Below, piece after piece: positions 49,131-60,987 of a DNA stretch of 64,000 nucleotides. The notes under the pieces are model-generated. The model did no database searches, was not told the origin of the DNA, and saw nothing but the letters and a program-made list of their open reading frames with translations. Both the position numbers and the translations under genes were made by a program. Where the stretch lies: contig JAANYP010003713.1 of the NCBI GenBank assembly GCA_020465985.1, positions 124,001 to 188,000 of the forward strand, read 5' to 3'. The stretch is from Centrapalus pauciflorus. Its lineage: Eukaryota > Streptophyta > Magnoliopsida > Asterales > Asteraceae. Numbering within the stretch: the stretch's first letter is position 1; each line of letters begins with the position of its first letter.

Positions 49131-49375
49131 GTTTAGGATTCGGTGTTCAGGGTTCAGAGTTTAGGGTTCAAGGTTATGGTTTAGGGTTTTTTTTTTTGGC
49201 TAAAGGGATTTCCCCGGCTAAATGTATTGATAAATAGAATGAAAGAGTATATAAGACAGAACCCCTACTACGTGTGTGTGTGTGTGTCTATATATATATA
49301 AAAGACAGAACCCCTACTACGTATAGTAGGGTGATATAAGACAGAATCCCTACTACGCGTGTGTGTGTGTGTGTA
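49131..49375. repeat. Dispersed repeat with ACCCCTACTACG motif
   Basis: It contains GGTTTAGGGTT-like words, then AGAATGAAAGAGTATATAAG and ACAGAACCCCTACTACG twice, with GT microsatellites. The same set occurs at about 61340-61715, so both are copies of one family. Confidence 0.6.
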
Positions 49376-49589
49376 GAAGGGGCAAACGTGAAACCTGTTC
49401 TTGTGAGTCAAACCTGATCAGCAGGTTTCGTGAGGCTCTAAGCTGGTCAGCGTGAAACCTTAAAGCTGGTATACAGGTTTCGTGGAAATTGATCCTTTGG
49501 CCAAACCTGTCAGTGAGCAGGTTTCGTGCCAAACGTGTTCTAGCACTAACAATAAACATCCATAATTCTCAACGAATTGAAGAACAACA

Positions 49590-49887
49590 GTGGACATCCA
49601 TAATTATCAACGAATTGAAGAACAACACGCTGTCGTAACGGCCGGCGGAACCACCTGCTCCATCTTTAAAGTTCCCCAAAGGCTTACCGATATCAATGGA
49701 AAATCATACCAATCCCACATCGTCTCCATTGGACCTTTCCACCATGGCAAACCGCACCTCCAAATGATCGAGGAACATAAGTGGCGGTTTCTCCGCCACT
49801 CACTCAACCGAACCCGGTCCAAGGGTATTTTCTTGGAGGACTACTTGAAGGTCGTGCAACCACATGAGGTTAAGGCTCGCCAGTGTT
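49590..49887 (+). pseudogene. DUF247 (UPF0481) gene, N-terminal fragment
   Basis: About 99 codons match the start of plant DUF247 proteins: IFKVPQRL, then YQSHIVSIGPFHHGKPHLQMIEEHKWRFL, then LEDYLKVV. Family members usually exceed 400 residues with a C-terminal membrane span. Here the frame runs into inverted LTR sequence near 49888 and stops at 49917-49919, so the rest is lost. A short tandem duplication lies just upstream (CCATAATT(C/A)TCAACGAATTG at 49560 and 49599). The role of the family is poorly known; some members act in grass self-incompatibility. Confidence 0.8.
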
Positions 49888-50205
49888 TAATTGTAATAAA
49901 AAAAACCATTTTTTTGTAATGAAAAAAACCATTTTTATATTAATAATTAAACATAATAATTCTATCATTAAACCATTTCTGTAAAGCTCTAGAATTGTCC
50001 ATATTCGTCCAAGACACGAATGCGGCTCACGCAAAAAGTTCTCATACAAAGTACGAGCCTGGATTTCCAAAGCTGCATTCATCTCCGCAGATGTGAGCGC
50101 ACACAAGTTCAATTGTAATATACCGTTTGGACTCAAGATTTGTCTTGGAGTAACTTATCATGCTTGCCAAGGCTACTCATTATAAACCACTCATGGTTTG
50201 GTCCT
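49888..50205 (-). mobile_element. Inverted fragment of the copia LTR family
   Basis: This segment is the reverse complement of the middle part of the LTR at 50481 (about 50720-51000): AACCACTCATGGTTTGG, GAATGCGGCTCACGCAAAAA, CTATCATTAAACCATTTCTG. It truncates the DUF247 gene. Confidence 0.75.
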
Positions 50206-50480
50206 TCTTCTTATTATGGTTTGTCATTGTAAACCAGATTAGTCATTTGTGGTATATTTTGTTTCATATGTACTGATGGTTTTGGGTAGTTTGTATTTTG
50301 AAGGCAAATGTTGTAATAGTATTAGTATTATACCTAGACAAGTGATGTAATATTATGGTTTGTAATGAAATTCTATATTTCTGTAATTAATATTATTATT
50401 GTTCATGTCTATGCTTCCTGGGATTAGCTTACGGCTGTTTACGAAAGTAAGGGTCTTACACATTGACAAAAGAACTATAT

Positions 50481-51505
50481 TGTTGGAAAAAAGTGTAAAT
50501 TTTTCAAAGGAAAAAGTGTATTTTCCATGTTTTTGGACCAAATATAATTATATATAATTGTGAGATATATAATTAATATTTTGTGGGTATGTATTCTCCT
50601 TGAAGAGAGGATTACAACGATATAAAGAACGTCCAAAACGGAGCTAAGATGTATGAGATATCGATGCTCAAAGATTGGTGTTTGATGTGAGAAAATGCAA
50701 GTTAAAAGTGTGAAAACTTGTCCCCGATAGGAAGATAGACCAAACCATGAGTGGTTTATAAGGAGGAGCCTTGACAACCATGACAAGTTACTCCAAGACA
50801 AATCTTGGGTCCAAACAGTAGCAAATCATTAAACTTGTGTGCACTCGCATCTGCCTTGTATTTTGTATAAGGTATTTTTTTTGCGTGAGCCGCGTTCGTG
50901 TCTTGAACGAATCTAGACAATTCTAGAGCCGTTACAGAAATGGTTTAATGATAGAATTATTATATTTAATTATTAATAAAAAAAATTATTACAATTAAAT
51001 ATAATTATTACAACTCATGGTTTAATAATACAATTATTATATTTAATTATTAATAAAAAAATGGTTTTTTTATTATTACAATTGAATATAATTAATTTGT
51101 TGTTACAACTATCTCCTATAAAAGGGATGGAGATGCAAACACCAAAACATACTTGATACACTTGAAAACACTTGAGATATTTGAAAGATTTTGCACTTTA
51201 ACGGCAAGACGTTGCTGCTTCCAAGAACGAAGAACACCTTCAATTCACGTGATTTTTCAGGCAAGTTGGTTACCTCTGGCAGTTTACGCTGCTTTGGCTG
51301 TTGTACCCTAGGAAACAGACTTCGAATCTGTTTTAAGGGAATCGTGTCAAACACGAGACTCAGCCTTCTTTTACGTATTGTAATTTACATTTCAGTATTG
51401 TTAATTCCTTCACTTGTAATTTTAATTTCCGTATTTTTTTATTTCCGTGTATTGTAATTTCATTTCCGAATTGTAATTCGTAATACATTTCTTATATTTT
51501 ATAAT
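50481..51505 (+). repeat. LTR of a decayed copia element
   Basis: It begins TGTTGGAAAAAAGTGTAAA. A TATA-like CTCCTATAAAAGGG lies at about 51112. The right end is near 51487-51505, where ATAATTGGTATCGGGCAC resembles a primer binding site with changes from TGGTATCAGAGC. Only one LTR of this element is present here. Confidence 0.7.
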
Positions 51506-52291
51506 TGGTATCGGGCACACTATCCCTACAATGTTAAAACAGATTTTACAACCACGATACCGGTTATAAAATTAGGAATTTTAGAGAAATTGTTTCTTCC
51601 ATTCAAACAAGTTTTGTCTCGAAGTAAAATTTCTATTACATTATGTTTCGATTCAAACGAGTTTTGTCTCGAAGCAATTGTGTTTCCATTTCATTTAATT
51701 ATTTCTTTTTCGTTACAAACGAGTTCTGGTTTCGAGACGGATTTAAATTTTGCAACAGCCTTGATTAAGTGTTTAATTTGAACGGAAAATTCGATTATTC
51801 ACGTTTGGTTTCTTAAGTATTGAACGGATGATTCAATTTTAACTTTTAATATAAAATTTGTTATTATTCTCGTTCGGGTTATAAGTGTTTGAATGAACGG
51901 TTGATTCATTCTTCACTTTGGTGTTAAATTGAACGGCAGATTCAATTTTCAATTTTAGTGATAAAATTGGTTATTAGAAAAAATTTAATTTTGTTATAAA
52001 TTGATTAAATTGAACGGTTGATTCATTTATCACTTTGATGTTATCACTTTGATGTTATCACTTTGGTGTTAGATTGAACGGCAGATTCAATTTTCAATTT
52101 TAGTGATAAAATTGGTTATAATAAAAGATTTATTTTTGTTATAAAGTGATTAAATTGAACGGTTGATTCAAGTTTTGTCAATTGAAGTATTTGACATTGT
52201 TTATAATAAAAGTGTAATTTTATTATAAAGTGATAAAATTTTCTTTATTTAAAATTATAAAGAATTTATTTTCTTTAGACGTTAAAGAAAA
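51506..52291 (+). repeat. Copia leader with repeated GAACGG units
   Basis: The 5' leader consists largely of diverged repeats of TTGAACGG(C/T)(A/T)GATTCA and GTGATAAAATTGGTTAT, including two ~120 bp blocks (about 51920 and 52070) and a short triplet of CACTTTGATGTTAT. Non-coding. Confidence 0.65.
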
Positions 52292-52792
52292 ATGGAAATG
52301 TTAGATGGAATTGTGTCACAGCCGATGACTTCAATTATAACATCTATTGCTAAACCATCGATTAAGAAGATGGTTAATTTGATTGGAGTTCAAAATGAGA
52401 ATAATTTTGTCAATCATATTAAGAAATCAGAAGTGCTTTCTGATTTAGATCTTGAACCATGTGTGGTTCTTGAAGGCAACGGTGAAGTTGCAAGTGTGAT
52501 GAATGTGAATATCACCGCAATGGTTTCTGATGTAGAATTTGTAAAATCTGAACCGAATGAATGGTGGATTGACACTGGTTCTACCTGACATGTGTGTTCG
52601 GAGAAAAGTTTGTTTACTACTTTGAAAGTAGTTAATGGTAAAAAGATCTTCATGGGAAACTTTGATACGGTTGATGTCAAAGGTGAAGGCGATGTGATCT
52701 TGAAGATGACATCCGGGAAAGACCTTAAGTTAACAAATGTTCTGTATAAACACATGCTTGAATCATCAATTCATTTTTTTCTATTTGTTTGA
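52292..52792 (+). pseudogene. Copia Gag-protease remnant
   Basis: A 98-codon frame starting MEMLDGIVSQPM ends in the protease active site WWIDTGST, then TGA (52586-52588) where relatives have an Arg codon before HVC. The frame continues HVCSEKSLFTTLKVVNGKKI and reaches the conserved MTSGKDLKLTNVLY. Reverse transcriptase and integrase are absent. The short N-terminal part shows that most of gag, including the zinc knuckle, was deleted. Confidence 0.75.
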
Positions 52793-53404
52793 TTAATCAA
52801 AAATCAAAATCCATCTCAAGTTATTATAGAATTCTTGATTCTTTGTGTTTACTAGCTCAGAAATTACCAACCCTTTGTTATTTGTAATTGAAACTCATTG
52901 AGCCATAAGTTATAGTTCATCCTCATCTAAAAACTTTGGCCACTATATTGCCAAGAAATGAAAAGAACATATACACACCATTAAAGTAAAGAAGAAACTA
53001 CCTTGAAATTGTTGTATTTGTTTGCATAAAATTTCAGCCCAAATTGTAGGATTTGTCTAGCCCTAGTATTTGTCTCCCAAGTGCAGAATTTCTCCAAGAA
53101 AGGAAGTGTGAAATGAAGCAAAAGAGGGCACCGATTGGGGGAGTTTGTAGCCCTCAATTGGTCTTTTTTTTTTCACAAACACCCCCTTACATTTTCTTTT
53201 TTCTAACATTAGCCACCAATTTTAATTTTCATTCACAAATAGCTTTAGTGCTTGTACATATATGTATGGATTAGAATTTACAAGGGTTTAAAGCACATAA
53301 TGCAAGTGAGTGAAGCGTGTGGCTATGACTTTAATTTAAATCATAGTTAAGCAACTAAATACAATTCATTTGGCACTTAATTAATTACAATTAATACATT
53401 AGAT
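52793..53404. other. Intergenic, nothing recognised
   Basis: No credible coding region. An open frame at 53053-53274 has no recognisable motif. Confidence 0.4.
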
Positions 53405-53640
53405 TTAAGGACGCTACAGTGATTATAGTAAGGGTCACATTGGGATTATAGTGAGGGTCACGTTGATTGATTATAGAAAGGATCACATTGTGTTTATAGT
53501 AAGGATCACACTGATTGATTGATTAAGTAAGGGTCACAATGTGATTATAGTAAGGGTCACATTGATTGATTGATTTATTATAGTAAGGGTCACATTGTGA
53601 TTAAAGTAAGGGTCACACTGATTGATTAAGCTAACAAACT
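53405..53640. repeat. Minisatellite of TAGTAAGGGTCACATTG
   Basis: About nine diverged units of 20-30 bp share AAGGGTCAC(A/G)(T/C)TG joined by GATTATAG or repeated GATT. It lies just outside the gypsy solo LTR. Confidence 0.85.
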
Positions 53641-53863
53641 AACTCTCAACATAACCGTTTCAACTCCTTTATCAGGTCCCGATATAAGGGAACCCATTGA
53701 AAGACAAACCACATCTGTAACATCCGTCATTTTAGGTACCCTTTTATAGTATTAAAAATTTCCTTAAATAAATAGTATCTTACGAAGTGATTACCTTCTA
53801 GGACTATGAAATAACTAAGTAAATAATAGGTGTGCATTAGAGAGTTGTACATTATAGATAACG

Positions 53864-54048
53864 TATAGAATGGTATTACTTTGTTTTTTTTTAATAATCT
53901 ATGTAATATTACAATTGGAAATACAAAGACTAAATAGGCTGATTTGTTATACATAAAAGGAAATGTCCTAAATATATGCATGGCTAATGATACATGATTG
54001 AGTGATTGAGAGAAATTAGAGGGAGGAATATTTCGACGAGATCCTATA
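53864..54048 (-). repeat. 3' LTR of the nested copia element
   Basis: In plus orientation it reads TATAGAATGG ... GAGATCCTATA. The minus strand therefore begins TATAGGATCTCG and ends CCATTCTATA, not TG...CA. Confidence 0.9.
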
Positions 54049-55933
54049 CTCCCACGCAACGTGGAGCGCGCAGATTTCGCATGCCCAGCTTGATAAGTAA
54101 AAACTCGAGTTGTCGTGCTCCCAAAGCTTTAGTGAAAAGGTCGGCGATTTGCATTTTTGTGTCAACGCAAAGTGATTCAATTTCTTGTGATGTAACTCGT
54201 TCTTTGACAAAGTAACAATCCATCTCCACATGTTTTGTTCGTTCGTGAAAAACCGGATTATTTGCGATGTGTCGAGCCGCCTGGTTGTCACAATAAAGAG
54301 GGGTAGGTCCTGTTTGTTCGGATTCAAGACCCTTTAGCAGCCACCGCATCCATAAAATTTCACTGGTGGTGGTCGCCATGGCTCGATATTCTGCTTCGGC
54401 TGAGGAGCGAGAAACCACAGATTGTTTCTTGGATTTCCAGGACATGGGAGCCCCTCCAATGAGTAGCAGATATCCGGTTCGTGATCTCCTTATGGACGGA
54501 CAACCTAGCCAGTCAGCGTCACAATATGTCACCAAATTCGTACCTCCATGTTTAGGAAGGAAAATACCTTGCCCCGGTGTCGCCTTTAGATATCGTAGGA
54601 CTCTCATGACGGCATCTAAATGATTTTGACGAGGGTCGGATACGAATTGGCTGAGCACGTTAACTGAGTATGTGAGGTCGGGTCTTGTTGCTTGAAGATA
54701 GAGTAATCTTCCTACCAATCGTCGATACATGTTAGCATCCACACGCGCATCCTCACCATCTTTTTCGAGTTTCATGTTTTGCTCCATGGGAAAGGAACAT
54801 GGTTTACATCCTAGCATACCACAATCCTCTAGAATGCCGAGTGTATACTTTCGTTGGCTAAGCACTAGCCCATCCTTTGTACGGGCAGCTTCTATTCCAA
54901 GAAAGTACTTGAGTGGTCCAAGATCCTTGATGCTGAATTTTGTGTCAAGATGCGTTTTTGTATCTTGAATCTTTTCTTGATCATTGCCGAATATGATTAC
55001 GTCATCGACGTATATGAGAACTCCAACGAACGCCTTTCCTTTCTTGTATGTGAGAAGTGAGTGACCCGCAAAGCATTGTTTGAAACCAAGCTCAAGGAGC
55101 GCTGATGTAAATTTTTTATACCAATTCCTTGAAGCTTGTTTCAATCCGTATAGTGACTTTCTTAGCCGGCATACTTTTGTTCTTTCCCCGTGATTGTAAC
55201 CGTGCGGCATTTTCATATAGACTTCTTCATGTAAGTCCCCATGCAAGAATGAGTTATTCACATCTAGTTGATGAATAATCCATTCTTTCTTGATGGCAAT
55301 GACGAGAACACTTCTAACCGTGACTAATTTGGCCACCGGTGCGAACGTGTCATGGTAGTCGATGCCCTTCGTTTGCGTGAATCCCTTGGCAACAAGTCTC
55401 GCCTTGTACCTCTCTATTTCGCCGTTTGGTTTGTACTTTATTTTGTAGACCCATTTCGAGTCTATGGCACGTTTGCCATTCGGTAAATCTTCTACGGTCC
55501 AGGTCTCGTTTTCTTCAAGAGCCTTTAACTCCTTTTGCATTGTATTTCTCCAATTTTCATCCTGCATAGCTTGTTCAAAATCTTTCGGCTCATCATTGGA
55601 ACTGATGGCCGTCAAAAAAGCTTTGTGAGAATTAGTAAAATTTTCATAGGAAACAAAATTTGCTAGAGGGTATACCGTTGAAGATTGTTGATTGGAGTCG
55701 GGATGCACATGGTCTATTGATGGGGGAAGTTGGACGTCATAATCCTTGAGATGGGCAGGCCTCATTCTGTTTCGTTTTTCACGTCCCGACCAAACATTGT
55801 CTCTTTGGGCGGTGACATTTTCAAACCTAGCAGTGGCGTTAACTTCTTCTGTCCCATTAGTATTTTCAGTTTCAGCCATGGGCTGTGGGTTGTCTTGGTG
55901 ATCAACATGGGCCTCATGATTGTCAAAGCCCAA
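54049..55933 (-). pseudogene. Copia pol: reverse transcriptase and RNase H
   Basis: The open frame from 55933 reaches a stop at 54044-54046 just inside the LTR (629 codons). After a variable linker, RT starts with WRNTMQKELKALEENETW. It keeps the first catalytic Asp region (IIHQLDVNNSFLHGDL) and the active site LIYVDDVIIF. RNase H has YCDADWLG, SSAEAEYRAM, and the end KMQIADLFTKAL. This part looks intact. It is out of frame with the upstream integrase ORF, indicating a frameshift in the overlap 55762-55933. Confidence 0.9.
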
Positions 55934-57378
55934 GTCTTCATATTCACTTTCTTCTTGCTGATCGAGGTAAGCATGTGGGCAGTTGGGATCCAGGTTTTCA
56001 AGTTAGCTTCCTCATTTTTCTTATTTGGTTCATTGCAATCAATTTCTCCTTTTTCAATAAAAGGATATTGGAAAATACCCTCTTGCTCAATGACTGTCTC
56101 GCTAATTTTTCTTGCAAAAGGGAATATTTTTTCTGCAAACTTCACATCTCTGGACACAATAATTTTGTCATATTTTGGATCATAAATCTTATATCCCTTT
56201 GTGCCATTTGGGTATCCCATGAAAACCCCTGGTCTTCCTTTCATCTCAAATTTATCGCCTTTGGTCTCGGTGTTACGATAGTATGTCATACAACCAAGAA
56301 CCCGCATATGGTCATAGTTCGGCTTTTGGCCATAAAGTAATTCATATGGGGTTTTGTTGTCAATAACTTTGGAAGGCAATCTATTAATAATATAGGTGGC
56401 GGTTAGGATACATTCACCCCAAAATCGTATTGGAAGATTTGCTTCGATCTTGAGTGAACGGGCTGTTTCGAGTAAGTGTCGGTGCTTTCGTTCCATCTCT
56501 CCATTTTGTTGTGGAGTGTGTGGACACGTGGTTTCCAAAATAATTCCTTTTTCCGCATAAAAGTTTAACATTTGATTCGAAGTAAACTCTCCACCGTTGT
56601 CACATCTTATTTTCTTATTGTTTCTTTCAAATTGGGTTTTGATCATTTTGTGAAAATTGACTAAACACATGCTTGCTTCATATTTGTGTTTGATGAGAAA
56701 AACCCAAACCGCCCTACTATAGTCGTCGACTATTGTCAAAAAATAGCTTGCCCTTGTAAACGAAGGCGTTCTATATTTTCCCCATATATCGCAATGTAAC
56801 AAGTCAAAACAAGCAGTTGATTTCGAAGTACTAATAGGAAAAGGTTGTCTTGTCATTTTTGACTTAGCACAAGAATCACACAAATCACCATTGTTCTTGA
56901 AAGAAAAATTACTAAGAAAACTTATTTGTGATAATTTCTCATCACCTGCATGTCCTAGTCTCTTGTGCCACATATCTCCCGTCACCATCATCGCTTTCCT
57001 CTTTTCCAAAATCCCCATCTCATACAGACCATCTTTGCATCTACCCGCTCCAATCAACTTCTTCGAACGCAAAGCCTGCATAACAAAGAATTCGGGAAAA
57101 AAGATTACTGCACACTTTAAATCCTTTGAAAGCTTACTAACTGACAAGAGGTTGCAAGTGAATTTTGGAACATGCAAAACCCCTTGAACTTCAGTTCCGT
57201 TTGGCAAAGTATGGGAGCCTCTTCCTTCTACCGGTATTGCATCTCCGTTTAGAATGATCACGGGAGCTTCATTGATTGAGACAATTTTTCCTTCAAGAAT
57301 GTCCTCCATGTGTGTTATGTGTTCTGTGCATTCAGAATCAACAACCCATTTATTTTTATCATGAAGTTTACCTGCCAT
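55762..57378 (-). pseudogene. Copia protease and integrase
   Basis: The protease motif reads WVVDSECTEHIT; most copia proteases have DSGAxxH, so the Gly-Ala of the active site is changed and activity is doubtful. The pre-integrase domain MWHKRLGHAG and zinc-binding CDSCAKSKM follow. The integrase triad is D in LHCDIWG, D in IRCDNGGEF and E in GEMERKHRHLLE. The C-terminal part runs into the linker (FMGYPNGTKGYKIYDP) and is then frameshifted. It is in the same frame as the Gag segment upstream, from which only a TAA at 57436-57438 separates it. Confidence 0.88.
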
Positions 57379-57435
57379 GTTGGCTGACCGTGGTGCTTCC
57401 CCTTCTCCAGCCTTCTTCTCTGGTGCAAAGTGATT

Positions 57436-58284
57436 TTAAAATTGATCATATTGTTCTTTAGTCAAACCCACAATAGGTTCGGTTTCTACAGAGGCTGCCC
57501 TTGGCTTCCCTTTCTCGCGCTTGGTTTTTCCCGGCCACCACTCCGGATAACCGATCCGTTTAAAACGACCATCACGAGTATGCCCGTCCCGACCACAAAA
57601 ATCGCAGTGATCAGCGGACCTTGAATCCTTTTGCCCGGTTTTGTTGAAGACCTTGTTCCGGTTCACTGTCGCTTGGAACGCCGTTGTTTCAATAGCCGAC
57701 TTCTTCCCTCCAGTTATATTTCTTTGTTGTTCGTCTTCTGCCACTAGGTGGTAGGCGTTTCCCAAAGATGGTGTGGGTTTCATAGCAAGAATTTGGGTCC
57801 TGATGATCGAGAACTCTTGGTCGAGTCCCATAAGAAACTCATAGAGTTGTTCCTTTTCACGAAGTTCATTGAGAGACTTCCCGATGCCACAGTTGCAACC
57901 GTCACATTTGCACTTGGGTATGGGAAGAAAAGAGTGTATCTTATCCCACAACCCACATAATTTTGTGTAGTACGCCGAGATCGTCATGTCGTCTTGCTTT
58001 GTATTCGAGATGGACTGCTTTAGTTCATATGCACGGGGTGCACTTTCTTTGCCAAATCGTTCACGCAAGTCGGACCACATTTCTGCAGCGGAATTTGCGT
58101 ATTTAACGCTACCTCGAATCTCCTTTTCCATTACCACGGTGAGCCACCCCTTGATCATTGCATCGCACCGCATCCAAGCCATGTGATTGACATCGGTTTC
58201 ACTCGGTTTCTTGATGGTTCCATTGACGAAGCCTATCTTGTTTTTTTGCAAACAAGAAGTTCTCCATTTCTTGGACCCAGTCAA
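57436..58284 (-). pseudogene. Copia Gag, main part
   Basis: 282 codons resembling copia Gag (UBN2 type): MAWMRCDAMIKGWL, AAEMWSDLRERFGK, LCGLWDKIHSFLPIPKC, FLMGLDQEFSIIRTQIL. The zinc knuckle is CDFCGRDGHTRDGRFKRIGYP, in which the last Cys of CCHC has become Arg. The frame ends at TAA just before the protease segment. The true N-terminus lies in another frame (58199-58423). Confidence 0.87.
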
Positions 58285-58423
58285 GATAGTTGGTGTCGTT
58301 TAGGGCGTCGTTCACATGAACTTGTCTAGGGTAATCGGAAGGATGTAGGTAGTAAGGTGATGTATGATCGATAACGCTTCCGTCGGCCTTGGTGTCGTTT
58401 TTGTTGGTATCGTCGCCGGCCAT
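58199..58423 (-). pseudogene. Copia Gag, N-terminal part
   Basis: It starts MAGDDTNKNDTKADGS and contains SPYYLHPSDYPRQVHV and NYLDWVQEMENFLFAKK, the usual copia Gag start. The frame shifts at a run of seven A (minus strand, near 58244), where the next ORF continues with NKIGFVNGTIKKP. One extra A in that run explains the break. Confidence 0.88.
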
Positions 58424-58486
58424 ATTAGGGTTGGGAAGACGGCGAGATCTGTACTTTGATTAGTTTGGATGGAGCGTGTATTTCAA

Positions 58487-58503
58487 AAACCGCTCTGATA
58501 CCA
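58487..58503 (-). other. Primer binding site (initiator tRNA-Met)
   Basis: On the minus strand TGGTATCAGAGCGGTTT follows the LTR directly. Confidence 0.88.
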
Positions 58504-58687
58504 TATAGAATGGTATTACTTTGTTTTTTTTAATAATCTATGTAATATTACAATTGGAAATACAAACACTAAATAGGCTGATTTGCTATACATAAAAGGA
58601 AATGTCCTAAATATATGCATGGCTAATAATACATGATTGAGTGATTGAGAGAAATTAGAGGGAGGAATATTTGGACGAGATCCTATA
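58504..58687 (-). repeat. 5' LTR of the nested copia element
   Basis: It pairs with 53864-54048, differing by a few substitutions and the length of one T run. The same TA...TA termini are present. Confidence 0.9.
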
Positions 58688-60987
58688 TAACGTAGTAAAG
58701 AAAGAATACAAGCATGCTAGTAAATGAATTAGTGAGGATATAAAAATGAAAAGGTATTAATTTTGTGGCTAAAATTTCATTAAAATGAAACTTTAGTGGC
58801 TCAAATAATAGGGAGAAAGAGTTTAGGGACTAAATTGCAATTTTTAGAAATTAAAATCAGATTTTTTTTATAGAAAGACCATGATTGATCTAGAGAATTC
58901 ATATTCTCTTTTTATGTCTTCTTCCTCCCACGTTTCTGGAGATTAGTTTGGAGAGCAAAGGAGCCATTTCACCATTATCTGAAAGCTAGAAGAAACAAGG
59001 ATTGATTTTGGTAAGAAACTTCATCATCACCTTCAACCTTGAGTAGTATTATCTTCTTCTTCTTGTTTTGGGTTTATCAATGGAAGCTTAAAGTTAGGGC
59101 AAACAAAAAGAAATGTAAAAGTGTGATCATTAGGAATGGTTTGTAAGAGTTAAATGCAAATCTAACTTGAATATTGAAGTTTTATTGAAATGTGTATGAT
59201 GAAACTTGATGAAATCAAATGGGTTATTATTGATTTAAACCTAGGAATTTCATGTGATAGATTTAGAGTTTGATGATGTTAAAATGTTGATATAATAACA
59301 CTTTGTAGCATAAAAGTTCAATAAATATTGTCATTTAACAAGCTTTGATCATCAAATTTGGTAAAATATGAAATTTGGGGGAGTTTGGAAAATTTGATGC
59401 TGAAAAAGGAGGAAACCAGGCTCTGTCTGAGAGCGACTCGACGAGTCGATTAGGCGACTCGACGAGTCAAATAGTTCTGTCCAAAAATTTCATATTTTGA
59501 TTTAAGGGCTCTTGCTTTGGTTTTAGGCCACCAAAACTCTTCTAAATTAAGGGTTTAAAGTATTGTAAAGTCAAATTGGGATTAGGAAACTTGTAAGGCT
59601 TCAAAATGATGTATGAGCTTCCTTGAAGGAACCGAAAATGTGCATATATGCAACTTAAGTGTTGTAAGGTAGGCTTTAAAATTACCAATCACAAACTAAA
59701 ACATGATAATTGATCATTTTACCCTTACGCAATGGTTGAGATAAATTCTAGTTCTTAATAGGCTATATTTATAAGTCCATAAGGGTAAATATAAACTTGA
59801 ATTAAAAGAGTTATTCTTGTCTTTCCTTATTATTAACAAGATTTATGATTGAATGTTATGTCTAGCTGTTTATTAACTAACCTCGACAACCATTGGAGCT
59901 CGTGCAGAAGCTTTATTAACTTTATGATTTTACATATATCGTGATGGCTTGTTAATGGGGATCTATATGCATTGATTGTGAGTACTAGTGTTGATATGTA
60001 CCTCTCATGACATAACCTTTGACATGTTTATGTTGTTCATTCCTTAACATTGCATCACATTACCTATCCATGATCTTTATGCGTATGCTCTTACTTTATT
60101 TGACTTATATGGTTAGCCTTAACATGTACATGTTTATTACATATTTATGATATAGTACATTACTGTGTGTGATGTACATTATAGCCATACTACCGATAAC
60201 CTCGGAGTATGATGTCGTACTTCATTGATTGGCGTGAGTACGATACCGGGTACTGCGGGCCCCGATGATTTTTGGTGCTACACACTCCCTGGATGTACTC
60301 ATAGTGTGTAGTGTTGTCGTGATATTATCAAGAGTCTCCCTCTTGATATGTCCCATCTCCTTTGATATCTATTATATAATAATGTTATAATGTGATGATT
60401 CATGCCTTGCAGGTTTATTTACTGAATCGCTATTGACTGTGGTACATTATTGACCTAGTCACTCACTAAGCATTTTTGCTTAACCATTTAGTTGATTTAC
60501 ATTTTCAGGAATAGAAGGTAAAGGGAAAGAGAAGGTTGATTCGAGCAAGGGTTGAAGTAAAAGACTGTGATCGGTAGACTCTCTTGGTACAGTTACTTAT
60601 GTTTTATTTTGGGAAGGGAGTAGATCACCATTTTGTTATATTTCATCATGACTTTATTAGTTAAGCTTGATGAATGGTGATGTATTTAATTCCATTTTGT
60701 GTATGTACTTGGATATGGTGGTCATAGGATTGTGTATATTGGGGCGATGATCACATTATGAATTGTTAGTTAGATCCATGGGCGTTCTTAAACGCATAAA
60801 ACTCTGATCTGTTTTGGGAAATTGTATCTTGGGAATTTGATGTATTCGAATTGTATTTTTAAGTTTAATTAGAAACAAAAAATACAGGTTGGTTTATTGA
60901 TATTACGAATAGGTCATGCCGAATTTTCGTTAGAAATATTGATTATTATTACTGTTATTGTTCATTAGAGTTTGGTGTTACAACATC

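Larger units (their letters stand above)
53864..58687 (-). mobile_element. Ty1/copia element, TA...TA LTR termini
   Basis: A 4.8 kb element with 185 and 184 bp LTRs and a perfect target duplication TAACG (53859-53863, 58688-58692). The LTRs differ at only a few positions. Domain order is Gag, PR, IN, RT, RH. Short LTRs and sequence style suggest the Ale/Retrofit lineage. At least two frameshifts and one stop make it non-autonomous now. Confidence 0.92.
53716..60982. mobile_element. Gypsy-type solo LTR, split by a copia element
   Basis: It starts TGTAACATCC and ends TTTGGTGTTACA, with the perfect 5 bp target duplication ACATC (53711-53715, 60983-60987). Without the nested copia element and one TAACG repeat it is about 2.4 kb. 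It contains two CGACTCG-A-CGAGTC inverted motifs (59434-59448, 59455-59468). No internal gypsy domain is present. Confidence 0.85.

Noticed and set aside
49125..49195. Telomere-like GGTTTAGGGTT words
   Set aside because: Too short and irregular to be an interstitial telomere tract. The same words recur at 61650-61710 as part of a dispersed repeat.
52292..52588. ORF MEMLDGIVSQPM... considered as a host gene
   Set aside because: It leads directly into a copia protease motif (WWIDTGST) after an LTR and leader, so it is retrotransposon remnant.
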